In this document: positions 1-7,843 of the stretch, piece by piece
How positions within the stretch are numbered: the first letter of the stretch is position 1
How the letters are laid out: each line of letters begins with the position of its first letter
Source: Desulfobacteraceae bacterium
GTDB lineage: Bacteria > Desulfobacterota > Desulfobacteria > Desulfobacterales > Desulfosalsimonadaceae
Length of the DNA: 37,914 bases
Reading direction: 5' to 3'
NCBI GenBank assembly: GCA_003597945.1
Contig: QZJS01000001.1
Location: forward strand, 1 to 37,914
Notes under the pieces: model-generated
What the model was told of the DNA's origin: nothing
Databases searched by the model: none
Seen by the model: only the letters and a program-made list of their open reading frames with translations
Position numbers and translations under genes: made by a program

Positions 1-1
1 T

Positions 2-316
2 GACGACATGAACCTGGACCTGGCGCGCATCCGGGTCCGCGCCTGCGGCTCCGCCGGAGGGCACAACGGCCTGAAGTCCATCATCGCCAGCATCGGTACG
101 GATGCGTTCCCGCGCGTGCGCATTCTCATCGGCGACGGGCTTGTGCTTCTTGACAGCGCCATGGGCCGACACCGGGACCCGGCCATGTGTCTGGCGTTTC
201 CGGACGCCAACACGTGGATCGGATATGAAATGAACCACATGGATCTGCTTTCCCGGCCCGATGTGTATGAAAAAATACGAGAATGGCTTGGGCCAGGATA
301 TCAGCGGCACTTCTAA
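2..316 (+). pseudogene. Peptidyl-tRNA hydrolase segment fused to an alpha/beta-hydrolase-like C-terminus (5' partial)
   Basis: The frame is open from base 2, so the gene starts outside the window. The first 40 or so residues match the middle of peptidyl-tRNA hydrolase (Pth), with the signature GSAGGHNGLKSI and the following FPRVRI strand. A normal Pth continues RIGIG and then about 60 more residues of its own C-terminal domain. Here, after RILIGDG, the protein reads SAMGRHRDPA, WIGYEMNHMDLLSRP and VYEKIREWL, which looks like the last strand, His loop and final helix of an alpha/beta hydrolase. The join lies near bases 120-135. Two unrelated folds spliced at a short shared RI-IG stretch suggest a deletion or recombination (or an assembly join). 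The product is unlikely to be a working Pth. The family matches are from memory of the motifs. Confidence 0.6.
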
Positions 317-319
317 TTT

Positions 320-466
320 TGACGGCCTTGTAAAAAGTCCAATATCTGCGTTACGCGCAATCTCTCAGAATTTCATGTACGCTAAGTACGCTGCATTCTT
401 CGATATTGCGCAAGCCTTGATCTTGAACTTATTACAAGGCCGTCCGATGGCGACTTTTTACGAGAC
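320..466. repeat. Long imperfect palindromic intergenic element
   Basis: The left arm GACGGCCTTGTAAAAAGTC (321-339) pairs with GAACTTATTACAAGGCCGTC (425-444). A second possible right arm, GACTTTTTACGAG (452-464), repeats the end of the left arm. Inside, GCGCAAT/ATTGCGC (355-361, 414-420 region) and GAATTTCATGTAC/GTACGCTGCATTC (368-380, 386-398) continue the pairing, so almost the whole segment can fold into one hairpin. It sits between convergent genes, and its right end supplies the last codons and stop of the minus-strand gene that ends at 458. It resembles a REP/MITE-type dispersed repeat. Confidence 0.65.
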
Positions 467-2026
467 TATCAATTTTGATTGTCTCGGGATGCTGACCTGG
501 ATTTGGGTACCCTGTCCCAGTGTGGATGTTGCCTTGATATCGCCGCCGTGTTCACGGATGATCTTGCGGGTGATAAAAAGCCCCAGGCCGGTGCCCTGGC
601 TTCCTTTGGTGGAAAAAAACAGGTTGAACATGCTGGAACGGGTCTCTTCGCTCATACCGGTGCCGTTGTCTTCGATGGTAAAACCGACAAGGCCGTTTTC
701 AGCGAACACCCTCAGCACGATTTCGTGGCCGGTCTTGACCGTATCGGCCTGGCAGGCATTGATGGCGTTTTCAAAAATATTGATCAGGGCCTGGAGCATG
801 CATCCGGCATCGATCTCAAAGGCGCCGAGATTTTCCCCGAATTCCTCTTTATAGGAAATATCATATGTTTTAATCCTGGATGCGACGATCCGGCTGATGT
901 TGTCAGCAAAATCTTTCACCTGAACGCGCTCTTTTTTATATTCGCGCTCTTTGGCGTAAAAAAGAATGTCTAAGACCATCCGCTTGAGACGATCCGATGT
1001 CTGGCGGATGATCTCAAACCCCTCTCTGGTCCGGTCTTCATCCTTTTTGGCCATACCGGAATTGAGCAGATACATGCCGCTGTCCATGCCGGTCAGCATT
1101 CCTTTGATCCCGTGGGAAAGGGAACCCATCATCAGCCCCAGGGAAGAAAGATGATTCTGAAGTTCGCTGATCTGGAAAAGATCAACGGCCAGGGCCATGA
1201 CCTGTTGCGGGTCCCCGCCGTCTTTGCCGGGGACCGGAAAAGTCCATACCAGGACCTCGCGAACGGCGCCTTGAATTGTGACGTATTCGGTTTCATGCTG
1301 AAAGGACTTTCCGTTATCAAACGTTTTTTTGACAGGGCAGTCCGGACACGGCGCGCTCCGCTGTTTGCAGACCGCGTAGCAGGATTTGCCCACGGCATCG
1401 CCGAAGCTTTCGGTAAAATACGAATTGGCTGCGGTGATGTTGAGATCCTTGTCGTAAAGACTGATATAGCAGGGCAGACGATTTACAACCTGGTGAAACG
1501 GGCTCTCAATGGAAGGGGGTTGCGCATTATCGCCGCCGGGCTCACCCATCGCGTTGCCGGCGGAGGCATGGGCCTGCTTTTCAGCGGTCTGCAACAATCT
1601 GGATTTTTCGCCCAGCAGTAATTCGAGGTTTTCCGTATAGGATTTGAATTGCCGGCGGACAGTGATCCGTTTTTCCGCACGTTCCAGGGCGCGTTCCAGG
1701 GCTTCGATACCGATGGGCTTGGTGATGAAATCCGTGGCGTCGAACCGGAAACTGCTGATGGCGAAATTCATGTCCCCGTGACCGGTGATCATGATCACCT
1801 CGGTTTCGGGATTGATCTGTTTTATTTTTTCCAGAAGTTCGATGCCGTCCATGTGGGGCATCTTGATATCGGTCAAGACAATGGCAGGCTGATACTCTCT
1901 GAAAAGATCAATGGCCTTTAGCCCGCTTTCCGCGCACACGACCTGATAACCCAGGTCTTCAAGGGAAATGCCAAGCACATCACGGACATCGGCTTCATCA
2001 TCGACCAGTAGTATCGTCTTTTCCAT
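458..2026 (-). CDS. Hybrid response regulator-PAS-histidine kinase
   Basis: Soluble 522-residue signalling protein. Residues 1-120 form a receiver domain with the acidic pair D9/D10, phospho-acceptor D53, T81 and K103. A coiled-coil linker (about 105-155) leads to a PAS domain (about 175-285) with three cysteines in C-x10-C-x2-C spacing (C216, C227, C230). The kinase core has the likely phosphorylated His at H305 (SLSHGIKG) and a HATPase with an N-box (NIFENAINAC), DNGTGM and GTGLGLFI. The start codon follows the stop of the single-domain regulator by 8 nt, so the two are co-transcribed. The final residues and stop lie in a palindromic repeat. An N-terminal receiver on a kinase suggests a phosphorelay in which the upstream membrane kinase or free receiver feeds this protein. 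The target is unknown. Confidence 0.9.
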   Translation of the reverse strand: MEKTILLVDDEADVRDVLGISLEDLGYQVVCAESGLKAIDLFREYQPAIVLTDIKMPHMDGIELLEKIKQINPETEVIMITGHGDMNFAISSFRFDATDFITKPIGIEALERALERAEKRITVRRQFKSYTENLELLLGEKSRLLQTAEKQAHASAGNAMGEPGGDNAQPPSIESPFHQVVNRLPCYISLYDKDLNITAANSYFTESFGDAVGKSCYAVCKQRSAPCPDCPVKKTFDNGKSFQHETEYVTIQGAVREVLVWTFPVPGKDGGDPQQVMALAVDLFQISELQNHLSSLGLMMGSLSHGIKGMLTGMDSGMYLLNSGMAKKDEDRTREGFEIIRQTSDRLKRMVLDILFYAKEREYKKERVQVKDFADNISRIVASRIKTYDISYKEEFGENLGAFEIDAGCMLQALINIFENAINACQADTVKTGHEIVLRVFAENGLVGFTIEDNGTGMSEETRSSMFNLFFSTKGSQGTGLGLFITRKIIREHGGDIKATSTLGQGTQIQVSIPRQSKLIVS

Positions 2027-2034
2027 TTAACAAT

Positions 2035-2388
2035 TCATCCGATTGTTTTCTTTACGATATCAAGCAGTTCATCCGGCTCAAAGGGCTTTTTGACAACAGC
2101 AACCGCGGTGCGAACAGCATGGTCGATGCCGGAAAGCCCGGAAACAACAATCACCGGTATGCTTTTGTATTCGGGCTCCCTGCTGTATTTTCGATAAAAA
2201 CGGGGCCCCCATTCCTCGGGCATCTCCAGGTCCAGGGTGATCAGATCCGGTTTTTCGGCTTTGAGCACGTCATAGGCTTGCAGACCGTTTGACGCCGAAC
2301 AGGTTTCATAGCCGTTGTCTTCAAAAATCGCTTTCAGATATTTGACGATATGGGGATCATCATCTACGATCATAATCTTTTTTGCCAT
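2035..2388 (-). CDS. Single-domain response regulator (receiver only)
   Basis: A CheY-like receiver of about 117 residues with no output domain: MIVDDD acidic pocket, phospho-acceptor in TLDLEMPE, Ser in place of the usual Thr (VVSG), and the KKP lysine near the end. An ATG at 2388 is preferred over the one at 2406 because GGAGG lies 6-7 nt upstream of it. The gene sits between a membrane kinase and a receiver-kinase hybrid on the same strand with short gaps, so it is probably the phosphate shuttle of that three-gene relay. Without an output domain it acts through protein contacts. Confidence 0.9.
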   Translation of the reverse strand: MAKKIMIVDDDPHIVKYLKAIFEDNGYETCSASNGLQAYDVLKAEKPDLITLDLEMPEEWGPRFYRKYSREPEYKSIPVIVVSGLSGIDHAVRTAVAVVKKPFEPDELLDIVKKTIG

Positions 2389-2493
2389 GGTTAACCTCCG
2401 TGCCATCTACAGTATTGCTATGATATTGGCCCCTGATTTCAAAGCATAAAATCAACCGCTTTATAAATCAAGTAGTCATCGCCGATTGGCCGA

Positions 2494-4377
2494 TTATGTC
2501 GTTGACGCCAAATTATTTTGAGATTGTCCGGGTTCGCCCGTACCCTTGTCAGCGGGAACAGGAAAATCAAGCCTGAAACAGGCGCCTCCGGATTTCCGGT
2601 TGGCGGCGGCGATGGTTCCACCGCAATCCCTGATGATTCCATAACTGATGGAAAGCCCCAGGCCTGTTCCCTTGCCGACGGTTTTTGTGGTAAAAAAGGG
2701 TTCGAAGATCTTACCCATAATCGCGTCGGGAATCCCGGTGCCGGTGTCGCAGACCTCTGCCACCACACAACCTCTCTCAGTCCGGGTGGTCAAAGTGATG
2801 GAGCGGTTCGCCGAATCCGTGCTTTTATCGCCCCATCGATCCTCAATAGCGTCTCTGGCATTGATCAGCAGATTAATAAACACCTGTTCCAGGCGACTGG
2901 GATTGCCCCGGACCCGGGGTAGATTTTCCTCGATTTCCCATAGCACATCAATGCCTCTTAACTTTAACTGCGCCACGAAAATATCGGATGCCATTTTTAA
3001 GACATCGTTAATATCGACAAGTGATAGATCCAGATCGGATTTGTGCGCAAAGGCCCGCATGTGCTGGATGATATTGGTGGCCCGGTCCACGTTGGCATCA
3101 ATTTTTTCAAGCATGGTGGCCATGACTTCAGGGCGCACGGCCTGATCCGTTTCGAATTTTTTAAGCATAAAGCTGGAGGCGGTTTTCATTACGGAAAGGG
3201 GTTGATTGAGCTCATGGGCAATACCCGTGGCCATTTCCCCCAGGGTGGTCATTTTACTTGCCTGGATCAACTGCTGTTCGGTTTCGAGCTGCTGCGTGAT
3301 GTCGCTGGTGGTCACCAGCAGCACTTCCCAATCAGAATAAAGGGTATGTGATGCCCGGATATCCACAAACAAAAGTCGGCCCTCATGATTAAAATGCCGG
3401 GCCTGGTGTATGAACGCGCCGTCCTTGATTTTTAAAGCATAATGTTCGCGTTCGCCGGCTTCAAAAAACTCGAGAAAAGAGCGCCCTTTCAAATCCTCCC
3501 GGCTGAAACCATAGACAGGGCCGACGCTTTCATTGCAATCCAGAATCGTCAAATTTTTCGGATCAAGAACAAACACAGGGTTGGGAATATTACTGAAAAT
3601 TGCCTGATAACGGCTTTCGGATGCTTTGAGTTTTTCCGCCAATTGGTGGCGCAGGGTGACATCGAGACTCATTTCCACCGCGGCCACTACCCTGCCTTTT
3701 TTATCGCGAATGGGGGCCGTCCGTGCGACCCATCGAATGGGCTCACCGTCACGATTGTATCCGGCCTCTTCAAAAGAGTGGGACTGGCCATCCTGAAAGG
3801 TTTTTTCAACCGGACAATGCTCGCATTTTTCCGTGCGGCCTTTATAGACGCTATAACAGAAGTCACCGGGCTCCGGGGCAAATTTTTCGGCAAACTCCTT
3901 GTTATAGCGTATGAGCCGCAGATTGCGGTCCTGAACGCTTATCAGGCACGGTACTAAATCAAAAAGATTTTGATATTCGTCATATTCCTTTTTCAAAAAA
4001 CGCTGCCGGGCCGCCATGGTCTCCTCGATGCGTAAGAGCTGTTCCCCAAGAAAACCCAGTTCATCCTTTGAATTAAGCGGCGCCTGATCGATTTTGTTAC
4101 CATCCACAAGCATCCCGGCAATATCGGATAGCCGGCTGACCGGATCCGCAATCCATTTGTAAAACAGCATACCGCTTAAAATAACCGCCGGAATCAATAT
4201 GCAAATTCCGATCAAAAATATTCTTATCAAGTCAGGGTACAAGGAAAAACCAGGATAAAAAGACGCAAATACGAATATCCATAGCAACATGGACAGGAAA
4301 AGAATCCCGCCCAGAGCAATAATGAGCCGCGTTGTCAGGTTATGCCGGAAAAAACGATGAAGCAACATGCTTCCCAT
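2494..4377 (-). CDS. Membrane sensor histidine kinase (HAMP-like, two PAS domains)
   Basis: 627 residues. Two membrane segments (about 17-39 and 49-73) are separated by only about 10 residues, so there is almost no periplasmic sensor. A HAMP-like linker follows (about 74-120). PAS1 (about 130-245) contains C174, C185 and C188 in the same C-x10-C-x2-C spacing as the hybrid kinase downstream. PAS2 spans about 255-365. The HisKA box is GIAHELNQPLS with H388. The HATPase has INLLINARDA, CDTGTGIP and GKGTGLGLS. AAGGATGGGAAG precedes the ATG. It is the first gene of a three-gene minus-strand operon. Given the short loop, sensing is probably cytoplasmic through the PAS domains, possibly of redox state or a metal centre bound by the Cys cluster (inference). 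Confidence 0.9.
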   Translation of the reverse strand: MGSMLLHRFFRHNLTTRLIIALGGILFLSMLLWIFVFASFYPGFSLYPDLIRIFLIGICILIPAVILSGMLFYKWIADPVSRLSDIAGMLVDGNKIDQAPLNSKDELGFLGEQLLRIEETMAARQRFLKKEYDEYQNLFDLVPCLISVQDRNLRLIRYNKEFAEKFAPEPGDFCYSVYKGRTEKCEHCPVEKTFQDGQSHSFEEAGYNRDGEPIRWVARTAPIRDKKGRVVAAVEMSLDVTLRHQLAEKLKASESRYQAIFSNIPNPVFVLDPKNLTILDCNESVGPVYGFSREDLKGRSFLEFFEAGEREHYALKIKDGAFIHQARHFNHEGRLLFVDIRASHTLYSDWEVLLVTTSDITQQLETEQQLIQASKMTTLGEMATGIAHELNQPLSVMKTASSFMLKKFETDQAVRPEVMATMLEKIDANVDRATNIIQHMRAFAHKSDLDLSLVDINDVLKMASDIFVAQLKLRGIDVLWEIEENLPRVRGNPSRLEQVFINLLINARDAIEDRWGDKSTDSANRSITLTTRTERGCVVAEVCDTGTGIPDAIMGKIFEPFFTTKTVGKGTGLGLSISYGIIRDCGGTIAAANRKSGGACFRLDFPVPADKGTGEPGQSQNNLASTT

Positions 4378-4735
4378 CCTTGGGGTTCGGACGATTGGCG
4401 TTTGAATGATTCAGCCTTAAAAGCTGACCATGCTTTTAATTTTCAGTGGAGATTAGTGTTCAGGTTATCGTTTTTTGAGCAAAAAATCAAAATAAATACC
4501 ATCCAGCCCTCATGAAATTAACAATTATCATCTCGAGGGGCTTCTTTTGGATCTGATTTCTTGGTGATTTTTTGTTTTTTTTGTTGCCTTTTTCAAATGG
4601 AATGAAAAAATGAGACAGTAAATAATATGATTTCGTCAGGCAATTTTATTGATATTGAACATACAAAACCCAACTCTTTCCAGGTCAGGCCAGAGCGTGG
4701 AATAACTGCTGATATGATTTCTATACGGATGGCAG
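4378..4735. other. Intergenic region between divergent kinase genes
   Basis: About 358 AT-rich bases between two divergently transcribed kinase genes. The only clear structure is the inverted repeat at 4417-4439, listed separately. I saw no convincing -35/-10 pair for either direction and no small gene. Confidence 0.6.
4417..4439. promoter_or_regulatory. Perfect 8-bp inverted repeat, candidate operator for the kinase operon
   Basis: TTAAAAGC (4417-4424), spacer TGACCAT, GCTTTTAA (4432-4439). It lies about 40-60 bp upstream of the ATG of the membrane kinase gene. The symmetry and position fit a regulator site; a terminator is unlikely because genes diverge here. Confidence 0.4.
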
Positions 4736-6343
4736 ATGGCAATAAAACCAAAATCTGAACGACAAGAACAACGCTTGTGGCAACTGGCAGAGGAGAATTC
4801 GGCATTAAAGAGGAGATTTTCTGCCGGTACTTTTGCGGATGACGATCTTGCGGTGTTCAAACAGGCAGTGGAAGCTTCTTCGGATGCTGTTGGCATGTCT
4901 ACCGCCGAAGGCCTGCATTATTATCAAAATAAATCCTTTGATGAACTTTTCGGGAATATCGGCAATGATCCGCCGAGCACTCTTTATATTGAAGCATCCG
5001 TAGGACGGGAGGTTTTTGCCGCCATCATGGGTGGACGACCCTGGAACGGAGAAGTTGAGATGCGCGCCCGCGATGGAAGTGTTTTAAACATCCTGCTGCG
5101 CGCCTATCCCATAAAGGATGAAGAAGGCACTGTCAGGCGCATCGTCGGCGTGCATACCAACATTACGGAACGGAAAAAAACCGAAAACGAGCTTCGCCTG
5201 CACCGGGAGCACCTTGAACAACTAGTTGAAGAACGTACCTTAAAACTGGCCGAAAGCGAGGAACGATTTCGCCAGATGGCGGAAAACATACAAGATATTT
5301 TTTATTTATATGCCGCGGACTACACCACTGTGCATTATGTCAGTCCCGGGTTTGAAAAGATAACGGGTTATAAACCGGATCGACTTTATAACGCCCCCTG
5401 GTTTTTCCTGGAACAGGTTCACGAGCATGACCGTCAGGCAGTCCGAAACCACAAACAGAAGATTCTCAGTTCAAAAAATTTTTCCGACACCGCCATCGAA
5501 TACCGTATCTTAACCGCCGACGGCAATATCATATGGCTCAAGGATGAGATGTTCCCTGTTTACAAAGATCAAAATCACCTGATCCGAATTGCCGGAACAG
5601 CCCGGGACATCACCAGGCGCAAAGCTGCCGAGGAAGGGTTTCAGCGGTCCCGGGAAAAACTTCGGAATCTATCGGGACATCTCCAACGGGCGGTTGAGGA
5701 AGAGCGCAAGCGCATCGCCCGGGAAATCCATGATGATCTGGGACAGACACTCATTGCCTTGAAAATGAGCCTATCCGCGTTACGCAAAAGATCTTCCGGA
5801 CATAACGCCTTGCTGACCGAAACCATCACATCGGCCGAAGAAACCATCGATCAGATGATTCGCTCCATCAGGGTCATGATATCGGATCTTCGGGCCGGTC
5901 CTCTTTCCGATCTGGGTCTTGAAGCAGCTATTGAATGGCTTACGGAAACCCTGATGAAGCGGAGCCATATCAAAATAACAATCAAGATCGATACCAATGA
6001 ATTTGAAATCGATCCTGACCGTGAAATAGCTCTTTTCCGGATCACCCAGGAGGCATTGAACAATATCGTCAAACATTCCGGCGCAACGGAGATTTCCATC
6101 AATCTCTTTGTTGAAGACACCAGGGTACATCTTCTTATCAAAGATAATGGCTCCGGCATGGCGGATACCGATGAATTGCCTGCCGGCACATACGGCATTA
6201 TGGGAATGCGGGAACGGATCCATTTTTATGGCGGAAATCTTTCCATCACATCAGAACCGGAAAATGGAACCTTGATTGCGGCGACCATTCCGCTTGACGT
6301 CCGCCAAAATCAATTGCTGAATAAGCCCCATTACGGCAAGTGA
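4736..6343 (+). CDS. Soluble PAS-PAS sensor histidine kinase, NarX/DegS type
   Basis: 535 residues without membrane segments. It begins with a short coiled coil, then PAS1 (about 35-145, ending in a PAC-type GVHTNITERKKTE), a second coiled coil (about 148-178), and PAS2 (about 178-295). The kinase core is of the HisKA_3 class: EEERKRIAREIHDDLGQTL with H332, then a HATPase with ITQEALNNIVKHS, KDNGSGM and GTYGIMGMRERI. This class normally phosphorylates LuxR/NarL-type regulators. None is adjacent, so it is an orphan kinase here. It is divergent from the three-gene kinase operon. The ribosome site is weak. Confidence 0.88.
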   Translation: MAIKPKSERQEQRLWQLAEENSALKRRFSAGTFADDDLAVFKQAVEASSDAVGMSTAEGLHYYQNKSFDELFGNIGNDPPSTLYIEASVGREVFAAIMGGRPWNGEVEMRARDGSVLNILLRAYPIKDEEGTVRRIVGVHTNITERKKTENELRLHREHLEQLVEERTLKLAESEERFRQMAENIQDIFYLYAADYTTVHYVSPGFEKITGYKPDRLYNAPWFFLEQVHEHDRQAVRNHKQKILSSKNFSDTAIEYRILTADGNIIWLKDEMFPVYKDQNHLIRIAGTARDITRRKAAEEGFQRSREKLRNLSGHLQRAVEEERKRIAREIHDDLGQTLIALKMSLSALRKRSSGHNALLTETITSAEETIDQMIRSIRVMISDLRAGPLSDLGLEAAIEWLTETLMKRSHIKITIKIDTNEFEIDPDREIALFRITQEALNNIVKHSGATEISINLFVEDTRVHLLIKDNGSGMADTDELPAGTYGIMGMRERIHFYGGNLSITSEPENGTLIAATIPLDVRQNQLLNKPHYGK

Positions 6344-6388
6344 TATGCTCAAACCAGCAGATCACAATCGGCCCAAAAAGCAAAAAAA

Positions 6389-7843
6389 TCACACCATAAA
6401 TTCCTGAACCGGATCAGGGCCGCCGTAGCTGTAAGATACGCGGGCTTCATAGGTCCGCAGATCGATGTTGGCAGTAGCTCGGGCGTCCTGGTGGGTCCAA
6501 ACCAGTTCGATCTGGTCGTCCGGCGTGTCCGAAATGATCAGTTCGCCATTGAAGGCCGGATGGGATGACCGAAACCGCATCAGCCGCAGCAGACGCTGAA
6601 CTACCGGTTTTTCAAAGGCGTCCTTGACCTCGGCAAGGCAGAAGTTGTGGCGGTTGATGAACCGGCCGTTTCGCATGCGCTCTACCAGTTCGATATCGTT
6701 TTCCCCGGCCAACAGGCCCACATAATAAACCTGGGGGATGCCGGGGGTGAAAAACTGGATGGTCCGGGCCGCCATGTAGGCATCATCGTTGCATCCCAGG
6801 GCCGAATAATAGGTGCAGTTGATCTGGTAAATATCGAGGTTGTCATATTCCTCTCCCGAATAAAGCCGCTTGGCGTTGGCTCCTTTTTCATAAAGCCTCT
6901 CTATAGTGCGGTCGATTTCATCTTGTGTCAGCAGACCCAATACATCCACAATGCCGATGCCGTCGTGGGTATCAAGCGTGGTGATTTGTCTGCGCGGGCA
7001 GATGTTCAGCCATGCTTTCAATTCCTCCGATGTATGATGATAAAGGGCGTTTAACACCAGCATGGGCAGCGCGAAATCATAGCACCAGTAGCCGTGTTCG
7101 GAAAGCTTGAGCTGGTAGGAATAATGTTCGTGGAGTTCGGGAAGAATCTCTGTGTCAAAGGGCAAGGAATATTCTCTGAGCCACTCCAGAATTTCCCATA
7201 TATCGGGTTCCACAAAAAAACAATTGGTCCCGATCTTCTTTATTGCGTAAGCCACGGCATCCATGCGGATCATGCGGCTGTTGGTTCTTGCCAGATTGAT
7301 CAGATCATGGCGCATGATCCCCTGGGTGACCGGGGATGTCAGGTCCAGGTCGATCTGGTCGGTATCAAAGGTGCACCATATTTTTTCACGGGAGCCGTCC
7401 TTGCGGTCCAGCATGATATAAGGCGGCCTGGGCTTGCGGGTATAAACCTTTGCCAGGTCCTCTTCCGAAATGTCGCTATCCGGAGAAAGCTTGTCGAAAC
7501 TTAAAAACATATCGGCGTATTTGGATTCTTTTCCGTTTTCAAAGTAATCCTGGAAATATTCGGACTGGCGGGAAATATGGTTAACCATAAAATCGATGAT
7601 CAGATCAAAATCCTCACCAATGCGCTCGATGTCTTTCCAGGTGCCAAACGCCGGATCGACAATGTCATAGGTAATGGGCGAAAATCCCCGGTCTCCGGAA
7701 GATGGATAAAACGGCAGGATATGAACACCGCCGATGGCCTCGGTAAGATAACGCCGCAGTACGTAATGGAGTTCGGCCAGATTTTTACCCAGACTGTCCG
7801 GGTAGGTGATTAACTGGACCTGATTTTTTAACGTTTTATTCAT
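6389..7843 (-). CDS. Sucrose phosphorylase family enzyme (GH13_18)
   Basis: 484 residues, the usual size for the family. It converts sucrose plus phosphate to glucose 1-phosphate and fructose, reversibly, in the cytoplasm. Sequence marks: GGVHILPFYPSSGDRGFSPI near the N-terminus, the nucleophile region RMDAVAY (D195), acid/base LPELH (E236), transition-state LDTHDGIG (D294), and YYSALGCND with PQVYYVGLLAG further on. The start codon overlaps the stop of the sucrose-phosphate synthase gene (TAATG) with AGGAG just upstream, so the two are translationally coupled. Related GH13_18 enzymes act on sucrose 6'-phosphate, glucosylglycerol or glucosylglycerate. The neighbouring sucrose synthesis and sugar kinase genes favour sucrose, but subfamily specificity cannot be read with certainty. 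Confidence 0.9.
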   Translation of the reverse strand: MNKTLKNQVQLITYPDSLGKNLAELHYVLRRYLTEAIGGVHILPFYPSSGDRGFSPITYDIVDPAFGTWKDIERIGEDFDLIIDFMVNHISRQSEYFQDYFENGKESKYADMFLSFDKLSPDSDISEEDLAKVYTRKPRPPYIMLDRKDGSREKIWCTFDTDQIDLDLTSPVTQGIMRHDLINLARTNSRMIRMDAVAYAIKKIGTNCFFVEPDIWEILEWLREYSLPFDTEILPELHEHYSYQLKLSEHGYWCYDFALPMLVLNALYHHTSEELKAWLNICPRRQITTLDTHDGIGIVDVLGLLTQDEIDRTIERLYEKGANAKRLYSGEEYDNLDIYQINCTYYSALGCNDDAYMAARTIQFFTPGIPQVYYVGLLAGENDIELVERMRNGRFINRHNFCLAEVKDAFEKPVVQRLLRLMRFRSSHPAFNGELIISDTPDDQIELVWTHQDARATANIDLRTYEARVSYSYGGPDPVQEFMV

